A DNA stretch of 64,000 bases from Pyxicephalus adspersus (GCF_032062135.1 NC_092859.1:63708570-63772569); one strand, 5' to 3'. Shown: positions 19,746-32,508, numbered from the stretch's first letter. A program made the numbers and translations. Notes: generated by a model from the letters alone, not told the origin.

Positions 19746-22569
19746 AATCCAATGGAGCAGTATGGAAGTGTGAAAAAGAACATAAGTGTGTTGGTGTACG
19801 CTATGACCCCCTGTCACTTTTCAAATAATGTGCAGAGTTACATTGTCATTAAGGCCCCTATTGCTCCAATCAACTTACCCTGTGTAAGCTTGGAGTTTCT
19901 ATAGTATAAGTACTGGGTAATGGCACCCTTATTTTTGTGACGGTGCCATTTGAGAAGCCATTTGAAGCCGTGAAATGCCTTGACCCCATAGAGGTCTGGT
20001 TTTCCCTGCAGGTGTTGATGGCTTGCCATGTGTACAGACGAGAGCACTCACAATGTTTCTCATATAGTGACTGGTGGATGTGAACTCTGTTCTGGTTGTT
20101 TTCTCTGCAGCATTTTTGGTATTACATGGTTGATGTGGAGGTTTGATGCATCTGGGTCTCAGGGTTTAAAAATAACTCCTGCATTGGTGAATCCGCTGCA
20201 TAGCACAAAAATCCTTGGATTTACAGTGTAAATGGATTACAATCAGCTATGTATATTCTCTTCTTCCCTATCAGTTCCACACTCAGCCAGGAGAGCAACT
20301 TTATTTTGGGAGCAATTAACCCAGCACCAAAGTTGTTGTGCCGCACATCACTTTATCTGTGTATATTATGTTTTTGTGTTTGGCTGCTTAGTTGTTATGG
20401 TTCTCAAGTGTATTGCGTAAACAGCATCCAGATGATAGGATGCAAAGTTCTGAACAGTTACTAGGGTTTGGGATTTTTATTCTATTTTATTTTTTGCTGT
20501 CTCCTCCCTAAAAGGAGAGGATTCAGTCCTTGGTTTGTACTGGAGACAGTAAGTGATAGGAAGTCTATTAAAGTGTGCTTGTCTCCAAAATGAGAATTTA
20601 GGTACAGTTCTCCAATGGGGGCAGCAGTACCTATGGCTGCTCTTTGACTGAAAGTTCACTTTAGAGAGATTTCTTCCCATTTCCTGTTGCATCTCCAGGA
20701 GAGGAAGTGAATGGGAATCTCACCAGCAGATCACAGACAACAAACGATGATAGAGGTTTTACCCTTTCCTATTAATCACCATTAAATTGAAAAGTTTTTT
20801 GTTAATTAATTTTAGTGACTACCTATTGTAAAAACTTCACAGGTAGCACTTAATGGTGATTAAATATGCATGTTCACAGAATGCTGTGACTTTAACTAGT
20901 AAATGCTGTTTGTGTAGCTTAGTGCATAGGGGCCAATTTCAAAACTGCCCCCTGATGGAATTTATTTGTATGAGATGCCCAGTGTCCTGTATTTTATTCT
21001 TATTGCATGCCTAGTAAACATTGTTGGGCAGTGGCCTATATAATGATGCTTTTCTTTGTGAAGAAAACATTTTATTATATTTTTATTCTGTCCTAAATGT
21101 TAGTTGTATTTTGTATTGAGGCTTTTTATCTTAGCCACATGTGTCATGTCTATATCTCAGTCATGTGTAAACCATATTATTGTGTTCACATGTAAGCAGC
21201 ACTAAAACGTTTGCATAAATGTGGACCAACTTTTGTTGTGGCTCAGGTAAACGCATGCTCAGTAAGTATTATCCATCAATTACACAAACTAGGACTTACA
21301 ATCTTTTTCAATTATTGTGCTTACAGAGTTTTCTTCTTCTGTACATCTGGTGTAAAACATTAGGCACATGATAATTTTTTACAGTAATCAGCAACACACA
21401 TTTACAACATGGAGTACCTTATGTTGTGTTTCAGCATGGGACATATTAGAACTTAGTGGAGGTTGGGTTTACTAATTACTCTGCATATTTTACTTTCTTT
21501 TTTCACTCTCCAACAACAAACCAATGTGCCAGCTGCAAGCTCTACATGTGAGGCAAAGGTTCATCACTCGGTTGCACAGTAGGAAGTGTAGAGTATGCTA
21601 AGTTGAAAAAACAAGAAAAACAGAAGTTAGGTGTGTTGAAAGGTTTGTGTTTTGTCCTTTTATAGCATTTTGCAACATGTTTACCACTAAATGGCTGGAA
21701 AAATGTTGAGACACGTTTTTATTAACCTTTTATCAATATTTATGTAAAAGTTTTGAGAGCTTATGATATCGGACAATTTGTGTAATAAAGTTGTGAAAGT
21801 TGTGGAAGAGGCGTGCTATCTTAGAAATTGCTGATTTTCTTTCCAGTATTTTAAGAACTTCTTGCATTATATTCTATTTTATTGCCAACAAACCAGACAT
21901 ATTTGAGTAGCCTAATACATCAGAGTGGGAAAGGACTTCCTCATCTCTTTTCCTTAATTCTAAAGTCTTATGAGACATCAAGTAATCATAATTGGAGCAT
22001 TCATAGAGCATTCATATCCTGGAGAATGCTGTGGGAAAAACTCATCCCTCTCTAGGTCCTAACACGTTGCAGAACATTTCAAGAGTGGGTGATTCCAAAT
22101 AATTTTCAGAAGTTACTTCATGCATTACAAAATAATGCAATTTTGTAATGCATGCGTGCACTCATGGTATGTTTTTTTTAACTGCCCCGAGTTCAGTTTC
22201 AAACTAAAAAACAAACATGTTCTCACTTTGGGCTTGAGCAACATAGTTTACAATTTTATCCTGGCAGTAGTGTAAAGGTTACCCTGTCACCTAACTTGTC
22301 TCACCATTTACTGCATCAGAGCTTCAGTAGGACTGGCAGTGCCCTGTATACCTCCATCATATAGGAATGTTCCCCCAAGACATAACAGTATAGCACACAG
22401 TGGCCACTGTAAGGAGTAGGCTGAACACAGCCCATGGCAAAATATTCTGAGCAGGCTGTTTGCCAGATTGTGTAAAAGTGTAAAACATCATAGGCTGCAG
22501 TTGAGAACACAGTTGAGAACACTGAGGTTAGAGAAGTGATCTGAATGTGAATTTGAAAGAAGAAATTGT
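19746..22569. other. Intronic sequence, no gene; two inverted repeats
   Basis: No coding or known repeat is recognised. A 13-bp perfect inverted repeat TAATCACCATTAA (20773-20785 with 20850-20862) encloses a second short one (CTACCT/AGGTAG). A perfect 15-bp inverted repeat CATGCATTACAAAAT (22119-22133 with 22140-22154) has a 6-base loop. Confidence 0.6.
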
Positions 22570-22603
22570 TGATGGAGCAAACGATGAGGTTGAGGCAATA
22601 TAG

Positions 22604-23086
22604 GTGGAGATGAATGTTGGTATTCATAACACACAATTAAATATTGGCATCTGCCATAAGCCCCCTAGTGCTAAGGAAGAAATAGAGAATCAACTACTAG
22701 CACAGATAGAAAAAGCAGTAAAAACTGGAAATGTTTTATTTATGGGAGTTTTCAACTACCCAGACATTGACTGGCGTAATAACACTAGAGGAACAGCAAA
22801 AGGGAGGACATTTATACATTTAATACAAGATAATTTTATGGTACAGTTTATAGAAGTCCCAACTAGAAATGATACTCTGCTGGACCTAGTTCTTTCTAAC
22901 AATGCAGAATTTATACCAAATATGCATATAAAAGGGAATCTGCGTAGCAGTGACCATAATATGATTTCAATTAATGTAAGCTGTAAACAGGAAGCAAAAA
23001 CAGGAAAAATAAAAACATTTTATTTTAAGAGAGCAAAATTTCTGTTAAGTATTGTCCCTAAAGAACACATAACAAAAATGGGATAG
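22604..23086 (+). pseudogene. CR1 LINE AP-endonuclease (C-terminal half)
   Basis: Open for about 160 codons: LNIGICHKPPSAKEE, VLFMGVFNYPDIDW (the GDFN block with D changed to V), FIEVPTRNDTLLDLVLSNN, and LRSSDHNMISINV with the catalytic SDH. These are endonuclease blocks of CR1-type LINEs, which nick target DNA to prime reverse transcription. The loss of the GDFN Asp and the missing N-terminus make it non-functional. Confidence 0.85.
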
Positions 23087-23430
23087 TTTCAAATCTGTTC
23101 TACACAAGCACACTGAAAAATATATTTCAATGTATATTAAGTTTAAGAGGTTGAAATTAAAACCTACATGGTTCACAGCTGATGTTAAAAAAGCCATAAA
23201 AAACAAGAAAAAGGCATTCCAAAAATATAAAAATGAAAGATCACCTTCATCGTTTGACAACTATAAAGAATATACCAAAACATGTAAAAAGGAGATAAAA
23301 TGTGCACATCTTCAAAATGAAAGACAGATTGCAAAGGAAAGTAAGGCAAACCTCCCAATTTTTTTAAAATATATTTAATAACAAAAAGATCAGATCTGAG
23401 CATGTAGGCCCCTTAAAGGATGTCCCTGGG

Positions 23431-24370
23431 TTGGTAACTAGGGATAAAGAAAAAGCAGATTTACTAAACTTTTTTTTAGCTCTGTGTACACAAAGGCAAA
23501 ATGGCAGAGCTCAAGTCCAAATTCACAATACCAATGCCACTTCCTTAAAGGGTTCACAATGGCTCACAATTGATATGATTGGGAAACAGTTGGGCAAAAT
23601 TAAGGTTGACAAAGCACCAGAACCAGATGGATTACATCCACGTGTCCTCAAAAAGCTGAGCTCCATTATTTCACAGCCATTATATCTAATTTTTAGAGAC
23701 TCTTTAATCACTGGCATGGTACCAATGGATTGGCGTAAGGCCAATGTAGTTCTGATCTTCAAAAAGGGAGCAAAGTCAGTACCAGGTAACTACAGACCGG
23801 TTAGTGTAACGCCAATAGTTGGAAAGGTCTTAGAGAGTTTGATAAAAAAACACATAGAGGAGTTTCTGCTAGAAAACAATATTATAAGTGGTAGTCAGCA
23901 TGGCTTCAAGAAAGACTAAAGTTGTCAAACAGATTTACTCTCTTTTTGTAAGGAAGTAAGTAAACAAATAGACAGTGGAATAGCAGTTGATATAGTGTAC
24001 TTGGACTTCACTAAAGCATTTAACACAGTACCCCACAGACGGTTTTAAAAGCAAGTTAGGGAGAATAGGTTTAGAAAAGTCAATCTGTAAATGGATAGGG
24101 AACTGGCTTAAAGACCGCATCCAGAGAGTAGTGATTATTGATTCATACTCTGGATGGTCTAAGGTTAATAGTGGTGTACCCCAGGGTTCAGTGTTGGGAC
24201 CTTTACTGTTTAACATATTTTAAAATGACTTAGAGTTTGGGATTAAAAGTATAATTTCTGTGTTTGCAGATGACCAAACTATGTAATAGAATTAAGTCTA
24301 TACAAGATGTCTATATTCTTCAAGCAGACCTAGATGTATTGTTTGATTGGGCAGCCAAGTGGTAAATGAC
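23431..24370 (+). pseudogene. CR1 LINE reverse transcriptase (frameshifted)
   Basis: The 23431-23919 frame has DKAPEPDGLHPRVLKKL, WRKANVVLIFKKGAKSVPGN (palm-finger block), GNYRPVSVTPIVGKVLE and SGSQHGFKKD. A stop follows, then in shifted frames YLDFTKAFNTVPH (about 24000), [11 protein letters not shown] (about 24177-24210) and VFADDQTM (about 24260). At least three stops or shifts interrupt it. The thumb and 3' UTR are missing because of the hAT insertion. Confidence 0.85.
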
Positions 24371-25439
24371 ATTTAATATAGATGAATGTAAAGTTACATG
24401 CATGTTTCATACTGTCTAGGACAGGGCTGTGAAGTTGGAGTTGGAGACAATTTTGGGTGTACCAGGAGTCGGAGTTGATAAAAATGTGATGACTCTGACT
24501 CCTGATAAATTTAAATTATAATAAAAAAAATACAGCAAGTTCAAATGTCCTATTTTACAAACAATAGTCATAATTAAGTACTTATCTGATGTAAGAATAA
24601 AGCCCAGGGCATAGTTGTATTTCCACTAGTATGAAGTTCAGCTGAGCTATTATACAACCTGACATCCACATTATTGTAATCTGGATTGTGTACATTACAA
24701 AAATTATATTTTATTTCAGATATATTGTATTAAACAAGTGTAATGGTATAGATGTAGGTGGGTTCTATGGCCTGATGTGTGTTCAGGTGTCCCGTCTGCA
24801 CTCTCCATATATGCTCCTATCCAGGGCTGAACTTTAACATCATTTTGCACACCACCTAATACTAGAAAGTTAGTTAAGTGCCCCCCTTGGCCCTGGAGCC
24901 TCCCACTACCCTGTCTTCAGCAGAATATCAGCAAACAAAGATCAAGGCAGCAGCATCTGCTCAACTTCCTCTGTCTGCTAAAAGATCTTAGAAGAACTTG
25001 GAGGAACAGCTTTTTGGATTCAAATGTAAGTGTTCACCTTTATTTTAAAACTGCATGATAGCTGCTTGTATGTACTATGATGAAAGGCTCTGTGCATGTT
25101 TCCGTATAAAACTGCAGGGCTATGTGTATGGTGCAGGAATGTATGCATGTTTGAGTATAGTGCATATTGTGTGTATGTTTCTGAGTAAAATGATGGGCTC
25201 TGTGTTGTGTGTAAAGTATATATGTTTGTGCATGTTTTTCTGTATAGGACAAATTATGTCTAAGTTTACCTATAGCTTATTTGTGTGTATAGTGCCCCTT
25301 TGTATGTATGTTTGCAATAGTGCAGGACTATGTGTATGTTTGTATTTAAATCAAAGAATATGCTAGTTAGTATAAAATATTTCATATTTATATTTTAGCG
25401 AAAGCAGCACCCCATTCACAATGACAAAAAGTCTGTCAA

Positions 25440-27230
25440 AAACAAGATAATGGAAAGTGCTCATACAGCCGACTTTATCAAGTGATGGGAAACATTACGT
25501 GTGCCAATGTATTCTTGAAGATAATTGTGAAAAACAATGTGATGCAAAAATTAGCAGTTTTAGTTTCAGTGGGTCTAACAAAAATGTATCAAATATAAAA
25601 AGACACTTGCAGCGTTTTTATCCTAAAGTGTTGGAAGTTGTGAATGAGAGAATATTTTCATTGATATCTTTATCTACTTCTGGGATGAAAAATGTTCAGA
25701 AATCTACTGGAGTTCAAACACAACTAAGAAAATTATATCTGACAAAGTTACCATAACAATGACACCGGAAAAAATCAAAAACCACATTATTGAAATGGTA
25801 GTAAAGAATAGTGTACCACTATCCTTCTTTTCACAGCCAGCCTTTTTGGGCCTAAATGGAGAATTGGCTAAAAAACTTGGTGTTTCCCTGGATAAAGTAA
25901 AAGGAAACATAATTGAAGAGGCCAAATATAAACAGGAAGAACTATGAAAAGGTCTGAAGGGACATTTTGTCTTCATTATTATTATTATTATTATTATTAA
26001 ACAGGATTTATATAGCGCCAACATATTACGCAGCGCTGTACATTAAATAGGGTATAAAAATGGATGTATGCACACATCACAGAGTCAATTATTTTCCTAA
26101 TAATGTTAGATTTGTTGATGAAAATAATAAAACAATAATGCAAATTTTGGGAGTAAAGGACACACAGGCACATCACACCAATGACTTTCTTCAGAAGTTA
26201 GGGGAGGATGTTCTAGAAGATTTTGAAATTTAAAAGGAACAGATTCTTTATATTGTGACAGATATTGCTTCTAATATGTTGAGCACAATTGAGAAAATGT
26301 AGGTGAAGAAAGTGACAGACAGATATTAAAGGAAGACAGTTCTGCAAGTATTGGAGAAAGTGAAGAGAATAGTGACATTTTGGATAACATTGTTGAAGAA
26401 GCATCTAAGCTTACTACTATTCAACATATGTGTTGTGCTGTTCATACTCTGCAACTTGCAATAAGAGATGAATTGAAATGTTGTCATGCAGCTACTCTAA
26501 CTGGCAAATTGAGGCAAGTAACTGTTGCAGCCAGGGCCCCTAAAACAGATGCCATTTTGGAAAGATGTGCAGGAAATGGAGCCAATTTGGATCAAACAAC
26601 ACACTGCGGAACCACTTTTTTGATGGTAAAGTCTATGTGTATGTTCAATGAAGAACAAAGAGAATCTCTTACTAGATAATCAAATCTTGTTAGCTGCTAT
26701 TTATGTTGATCCAATCAGCCGAATTTTGTTGAGTCATGACCAGACTGATACTGCAGAAAAGGCCCTCTATGATGTAGCAATTCGCATAAAGGGATTACTA
26801 CCTGAAACACTATCACTGGATGAAGCTAAAAGCACTGGTAACTCAGGATCATCCTCTTGAAATAAAGAATTAGACTTAGACCTACTTGGACAAAATGGAA
26901 CTTTCAACAGTAAAGCGAAGTCGCATATGTGTGAAAGATAAACGACCAGAAAATGTCCAAAAACAAAGATATTCCATCAAGAGTTTTTTAAAGAATTAAA
27001 AGAAGTAGAAAAGTATGATCGCTCATCGCAACTGACTGTAGAAGAAGCCATCCTTGTTTATCCCGAGATTAGTGATGTGGCTAGAATTGTAACAGCAATG
27101 CCACCCATCCAAGTGAGTGTTGAAAGACTATTTTTAGCTCTAAAAATAATCAAGTCAGATTTAGGAGCTTCTATGAAAGAGGCTCTGGCATAAGCAATTC
27201 TGTTTCTTAGAACAACACTATATTGAGTTA
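25440..27230 (+). pseudogene. hAT transposase (left copy), broken
   Basis: N-terminal BED-type zinc finger remains at 25480-25640 (YVCQCILEDNCEKQCDAK, then NIKRHLQRFYPKV). Central fragments include TTIQHMCCAVHTLQLAIRDE and LRQVTVAARAPKTDAILER (26415-26560). The C-terminal dimerisation block is readable near 27110-27200 (VSVERLFLALKIIKSDLGAS). Stops and shifts occur throughout. A 76-bp LINE tail is inserted at 25978. Ac/hAT transposases cut and paste DNA with 8-bp target duplications; this one is dead. Confidence 0.82.
25978..26053 (-). repeat. Short L2/Rex1-like LINE 3' tail inserted in hAT
   Basis: (ATT)n followed by the tail also found at 16390-16450 ('tatagcgccaacatattacg'). The right hAT copy reads straight through the corresponding place (about 35570-35585) without it, so this is an insertion private to the left copy. 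Confidence 0.8.
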
Positions 27231-28349
27231 GTTTTGGATTGCATTTAAGAGCTATTCTACTCTACAACTGTATTCCAAGTTTAATATATAAACTGTTTTA
27301 GGTTTTCCAGCTTTTGTTTTTGTTCATGTATTTAAGCTTTGTTTTTGTTTTAAAACTACCAAAGAATGTGGTTCATATTTTTATACTGGTAAAGTTCCTG
27401 TCCCTCCTTTTTTTGCATGCTATGCTACTACTTTAGAGACACTTGATAAAAACAATCAATAAAACCTTATTGTTTTCATTTTTTTTGTCTTTTGTTTAAA
27501 CTGGCCAATAGTAGAGCCTCAGCTTCCTAGCCAGTAGTTCTGTGGTTAAATGGCGTGTATGTTGCCTTCCTTGTATGTTGCCAATCAACGTGGAAAATAC
27601 ATTAGCATATTACAGGGTTTCTCATTTTATCTTCACACTTTTGCATTAAAACTTCACAAAAAAATTTAGACCCCCTGACTATCCATGAATCAATAAATGT
27701 ATTATAAAAATTAAATATAACACAATATTTTTACCATAAAAGTTTTTCTCAAGAAACATTAAATAAAAAATATGTAATAATTAATTAAATTATTTAGTAT
27801 TCATTATTGCTTTCTCCTCTTAGGTATTTAGGCAAAAAGCTAAACATTTGTATAAAAATTTGAGCAATCCTGCTCTCTTATTGTTTAAAATACACTAATA
27901 ATGCTTTCTAATAAAGCACCAGAATTATTTGCCTATTTCTTCTTACTACTTCTTTCCATTTAGAGAACATGTTCTCAACAGAATTAAGAAATAGAGATTG
28001 GCGTCTCGCCCTTTATATCACCCCAACGATTTTTAGGGGAAACGGTTACTTTAATCCACCACTGACACCAACAAATTAATATTATCATCTCATCACGTGT
28101 TATCAACATTATTTTAACCTGTCTCTTAAGCGAGAAACTATCTTCTACTCACACAATCATACCAATCAATACTCAGATTTATTCAAGTAACTAAAACTGC
28201 TGAAAAATATCATTCGCCCACAGTCTGTTAATATGATCCTTGAGGGTACTCTGGTGTGGATATTCCCCTGGTATCCTTCTCTTTGATTTTAAAGCACAAT
28301 GATTGCACTACTTATTGTTATTATTTCTCCATTTATGTGATCTCAACAA

Positions 28350-28386
28350 TCCACTGAAGAAGCCTTGCTGTCAAAATGCGTCGGGT
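28350..28386 (+). ncRNA. Hammerhead-ribozyme-like motif, copy B (decayed)
   Basis: CTGAAGA (28354-28360), extra A, GCC, loop, GTC, then AAAA where the other copies have GAAA, T, GC, G and TC ending at 28382. The G preceding AAA is essential in known hammerheads, and one stem II pair is also lost, so this copy is predicted inactive. Confidence 0.45.
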
Positions 28387-28573
28387 CTTGAGACCTATAA
28401 TCACAAGTTGCTTTTTATGTTTACAACTAATATGTTTATCAGGATGATTGAACTTGTAACCTGAAAATTAGGCACTATGATATATAACTTAGGTCTTTAG
28501 CATAGAAGGTCTATGTTGTGCCTAGGTTTAAAGTATATGTTAATAAACCATAACTGTTGAGACTTGAGATCCA

Positions 28574-30795
28574 TAGTTCTTCCGTCCAACTTCCATGATT
28601 ATTCCGCCTGGCACATTTTCAGCAGCTCTGAACAGACATCGGAGAGGCTGCTCTGCTCTCTCCGTTGTCCGCTGATAAGAGCTGATTGCTGATTAGAGCC
28701 GGGCGGCGTGAGGAGAGCACAGCACACTATGATGAGATCAGTACACAGGCTGTCCCTCCCTCTCTCATAGCTGTGCTGAGTCTTTTGAAAAAAAAAAAAT
28801 ATCGTGCAAATAATGTTTCTGCCCAGTGGGCGTGTGTGATGACATCAGAGCAGTGTATGTATAAATTCTGCATGTCACATTCCTCAGCCTTAAAGCTCTG
28901 TATAAACCTTCATATTTCCTAAACTGTATGTCATATTGACTTGTAATTTTCAGGGTGCATAGGGAACACATATTTAGCACAATTCACAATTTCAGCACCC
29001 CAGCTTTTACAAATTTTATGATATGGGGATCAGAATTGTAAAATCTTGTGAAAACACAACATTGGGGTTGCATTAAAAGCAAGTGTGCCTTGGAGTCCTA
29101 AATTAAAAATGCAAATTGGGGACCCCTGGGGCCACTTACATAGAAAGGAACATTGGGGAAGGGCCCCTAAATTTATACTTTACAAATCTTTAACTGTCAT
29201 AATATGTTACCCCGTCTGCTTCTCTTCTTTGAACCCCAATTTCCCTAGAATAGTGGTTTGTACAAAGCCAAAAATGTAGGTGCGGGGGGAGGGGGGAGGC
29301 AATTTTGATAACCCCCTCCACACTAAAATTTTATTACTATGGCAAAAGCACTGCCCTGTTACACATTACTGCCCATTTCTAACACTGGAAACCCAATTTC
29401 TCTGGAATGGGGAGGTGTAGCAAACTGAATGTGTGTGGAATGTCTGTGGATAACACCCCCTAAAGTTTTATCACAATGGCATCGTTAGCATATAAAAAAC
29501 TCCGCCCATCAAAACGACATTGGGGTTTAGGTACTGGTAGGGTATGTCATGGGTACCAGGGCAGCTTGTATTTATGGGCATACTTTATGTAATGATGCCA
29601 TGAAGATGAAAGTTTGAGAGGCGTTAGCCACAAGTGTCCCCCAGTTGCACCTATATTTTGTTTATCTGCACCTCTTTGTTCTAGAGAAACTAGGGTTCAA
29701 GGTAGGGAAGAGGTTTTTTATATTCTAATGATGCCATGCTAATGAAATTTTAGGGGTTTATACATCTGTTCCCCATTTGCACCTACATTTTCAGTTTCCT
29801 GCACCTCCCCATTCCAGATGAATTGGGATTCAAAGAACATATGCAGAAAGGGCAGCATAGTATTACAATTTTAGTTTGGTGAAAGGTAGGTAAAATATTT
29901 AGGGGGCCCCACCCCATTGCTTCTTGCAATGTAAGTGGCCCCAGGGGTCCTTCATTTGCATTTTCAATTTTGGGCTCTTTGGGCTCTTCACAGGAAGTTT
30001 TTGGTTTTGGCAGTGATTAGTAGGGCACTGGCTGCCCTGTCTCCATCTGCAATCACATGCATGATGTTTTGTGTTACCTAGGTATAGCGCTAGGAGGTGA
30101 CATCTAAAGGTAGACTGAATTCACACTGGCAGTGACGTTGTATTTGCTGCGTTTACCCCTCACTTTCCTTGCGCCAGGAACCACTTCTGCCTGCAAAAAC
30201 TGCTAGGCCTGAAAAGCCCAGCACTTACTGCCTGTTACCAATCCCAGGTGCCCAGCACTTACCGCCTGTTACCAATCCCAGGTGCCCAGCACTTACCGCC
30301 TGTTACCAATCCCAGGTGCCCAGCACTTACCGCCTGTTACCAATCCCAGGTCCCTAGCAGTTATCACCAATTACCAATCCTAGGTGCCTAGCTGTTGCCA
30401 AGTAGTCACTCAGGGGGACCTTTTTTTTACTGCTAATGTGAACTAAGCCTAATTTGTTAAGCCACATTGATCAAAGTATTACACTACTACAAGGGATTAG
30501 ACTATTAAAACATGGAACTCTAGGGAGTTGGATTGAAATACACAGCCCTGAACTGTTGAGCATAATACATAAAAATGGAAAAATTGTACAATCTAAAAAG
30601 CCAGGCATTAGAAAGTTGGAACAAAGTATAGGAGGTAGGTAGAACACTGACACAATAGCAGGTTACTGGATGGATACCTATGGCATAAATAACTAGGAGC
30701 TCCATATTTACCGGGTCTAGCCCTGCCCACTTTTTTTTTACCACCCAGCTACAGTTTCCCCCCACCCAGCTGAAAACATTTCTGGGGAGAACACT
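28574..30795 (-). mobile_element. Non-autonomous hAT (2.2 kb) with 8-bp target duplication and 34-bp minisatellite
   Basis: Left end TAGTTCTTCCGTCC, right end CTGGGGAGAACACT. The flanks are GAGATCCA on both sides (28566-28573 and 30796-30803), an exact 8-bp target duplication typical of hAT. The same body, in opposite orientation, makes up 47449-52385. It encodes no transposase and carries long stretches of conserved non-coding phrases plus the minisatellite at 30217. Boundaries may be off by one base because the flanks share bases with the ends. Confidence 0.8.
30217..30400. repeat. 34-bp minisatellite inside non-autonomous hAT
   Basis: Four regular units start at 30217, 30251, 30285 and 30319 (CCCAGCACTTACCGCCTGTT, then ACCAATCCCAGGTG). 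One or two divergent units run to about 30400. The same unit, reverse-complemented, is found at 48084-48260 and 50351-50500 in the related elements. Confidence 0.92.
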
Positions 30796-32054
30796 GAGAT
30801 CCATAATCACAAGTTGCTTTTTATGTTTACAAATAATATGTTTATCAGCATGATTGAACTTGTTACCTGAAAATTAGGCACTATGATGTATAACTCAGGT
30901 CTTTAGCATAGAAGGTCTATGTTGTACCTAGGTTTAAAGTATGTGTTAATAAACCATAATTGTTTTTGCACTTTACTGCCAAAAAGCCTGTCTTTTCTTT
31001 CCTCTCCGTGAAATAATCTTTTAAAAAAATGACATCCCCAGGGTAAAGCACAATTTTTATTAGAATTTAAAAATGGAAAGTATGGTGGTCAAAATAAGTT
31101 GGTGTCCCTTACTTTCAACCAAGCTCTTTACCTGGCTGGTTTAATGAAAGGGGACATTATCCATAATTAGGATGGCATGCTAAACACTCTTTTCACTTAA
31201 AAAAAATTCAAAGCCCCATCAACAAAATTGAGGAAAGCTTCTTGATTAAATGCTTGTGCTTGTGACGTGACGATGCAGTGGAGGGTCCCATTTTTCTTCC
31301 TCACACAACAAGTTGAAAACATTTCTGGAACACACTCCAGCCACAACATGCACCACCCTTTGCCCAAGGGGACATCTTCCACTTTTGGTTCCCATTGAGA
31401 TGTTAAAACCTACTTTATCAAGACAGTGGATGTTTTTTCCATGTTCCTTAGCAATTAGATCAAGGATTCAAGGATTTTGTTAGCATAGCTAAGCCTTTCT
31501 TGAAGAGAGTAGGAATCATTGCGCCTTGCAGGAACCAAAGAAGTTCTTTTAATGACCATTGGAATTTATCAATGCATCTATCTATTGTTGAAATAGATAC
31601 ATTCATTCCAAATTTGGCAAATAATTGATCCTTCATTTCCCTGAGACTTATTCCGCATTCTTCGGACATTAGCTTGCGTAACTCCTCCCTATGGGCTTCA
31701 TCCAAATTTTAATTTCTCAGACCTCCTCTAGGTAATTTTTCCATTCTACTGGAAGATTCATAGGTCTTAATAATTTTGGTTATGTATGTACCATTACAAA
31801 CCATTGCTATCGGGGAGGCATCATTTCCATTCAGATAACGGTCTACCACCCTTTGACGTTCTGCATTACTTAATTCTCTGGCTTTAAGGGTAAGTGCACT
31901 ACTAAATATAAAGCTAATAACTTTGAAGAGAAAAAGATGAATATTATTGTTATCTTAAAACTTAGTATAAATCCCTGAAATAAAGATACTTAATTTTAAA
32001 ATTATATAAAGTAAAAACATAATAATTGACAAATCATCAATTTATTTTCATAAA

Positions 32055-32508
32055 CAGTTGGGTCCATAAATATTTAGACAGAGACAACTTTTTTTCTAAT
32101 TTTGGTTCTGTAAATTACCACAATTAACTTGAAACAACTCAGATGCAGTTGAACTGTGAGGAACTAAAGCCTTTTTAACCACAATCACTTCATTTCAGGG
32201 GCTCAAAAGTAATTGGACAATTGGCGTGTGTACAGCACTCGTGGATCCATCCTGGCATCTGTAAATGTTTCTGTTTGACACTTTTAACTGTCTTTGTTTA
32301 ATTTGAACCATGCACAAACTTTGCTATTGAATATTGAATGCTGTATGTTGTGTCTTCCCCTGCCATATAATTTTGTCTTTTGAGCAAGGAAGAGAATGAA
32401 TAGGTTATAACATAGTGCTTCTTTTCTACAATTCAGAGACTCTTTAGTTAGATGCAGATAGGATAGATAATTTGGCTGCAATATTTTTGGATAATGGGAC
32501 TTTTCAGG
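32055..32508 (+). repeat. Mariner/Tc1 terminal fragment and flanking sequence
   Basis: Starts CAGTTGGGTCCATAAATATT at about 32053, a common vertebrate Tc1/mariner terminus, and continues with a familiar subterminal region to about 32270 ('ggggctcaaaagtaattgg'). The opposite terminus is absent. 32280-32508 appears unique and is the insertion target of the right hAT. Confidence 0.6.

Larger units (their letters stand above)
22570..24421 (+). mobile_element. CR1-type LINE, 5'- and 3'-truncated
   Basis: Plus-strand endonuclease then reverse transcriptase of the CR1 clade. It is cut at 24421 by the left hAT copy just after the FADD region, so its 3' end is absent. A second copy of the same family is at 39690-46430. 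Confidence 0.82.
27999..31061 (+). mobile_element. Penelope-like tail insertion (itself split by a hAT)
   Basis: Splits the left Tc1-like transposase. Flanks AGAATTAAGAAATAGAGA (27980-27997) and AGAATTTAAAAATGGAAA (31062-31079) match at 13 of 18 positions, consistent with an old target duplication of a target-primed element. It contains a hammerhead-like motif (28354) and then two tandem copies of a ~177-bp unit (28386-28565 and 30796-30968), the second separated from the first by the 28574-30795 hAT. No coding sequence remains. Assignment to Penelope-like elements rests on the hammerhead and tandem tail, so it is inference. Confidence 0.5.
24422..32054 (+). mobile_element. Left copy of composite hAT transposon carrying a Tc1-like element; 3' end lost
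   Basis: Starts with the hAT terminus CAGGGCTGTGAAGTTGGAG at 24422 inside CR1. hAT body and transposase remains run to 27612, where a Tc1/IS630-type element (minus) begins at a TA site. That element is split by a 3.06-kb insertion (27999-31061) and resumes to 32054, where it stops abruptly before a mariner-type terminus. The last about 145 bp of the inner element and the hAT 3' terminus are missing. The right copy (32509-37029) has the same composition in opposite orientation. Confidence 0.75.
27613..32054 (-). pseudogene. Tc1/IS630-type element in left hAT copy, split and truncated
   Basis: Terminal repeat CAGGGTTTCTCATTTTATC starts at 27613 after a TA. Minus-strand transposase C-terminus lies at 27830-27998, and the remainder after the insertion at 31062-31930. 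Recognisable pieces: SEECGISLREMKDQLFAKFG and VSISTIDRCIDKFQWSLK (31670-31530). It is the same element as 32575-34022 in opposite orientation and lacks about 145 bp of its 5' terminal repeat. Confidence 0.75.

Noticed and set aside
30217..30400. CRISPR-like array of 34-bp repeats
   Set aside because: Units are head to tail without unique spacers, in vertebrate DNA within a transposon; a minisatellite.
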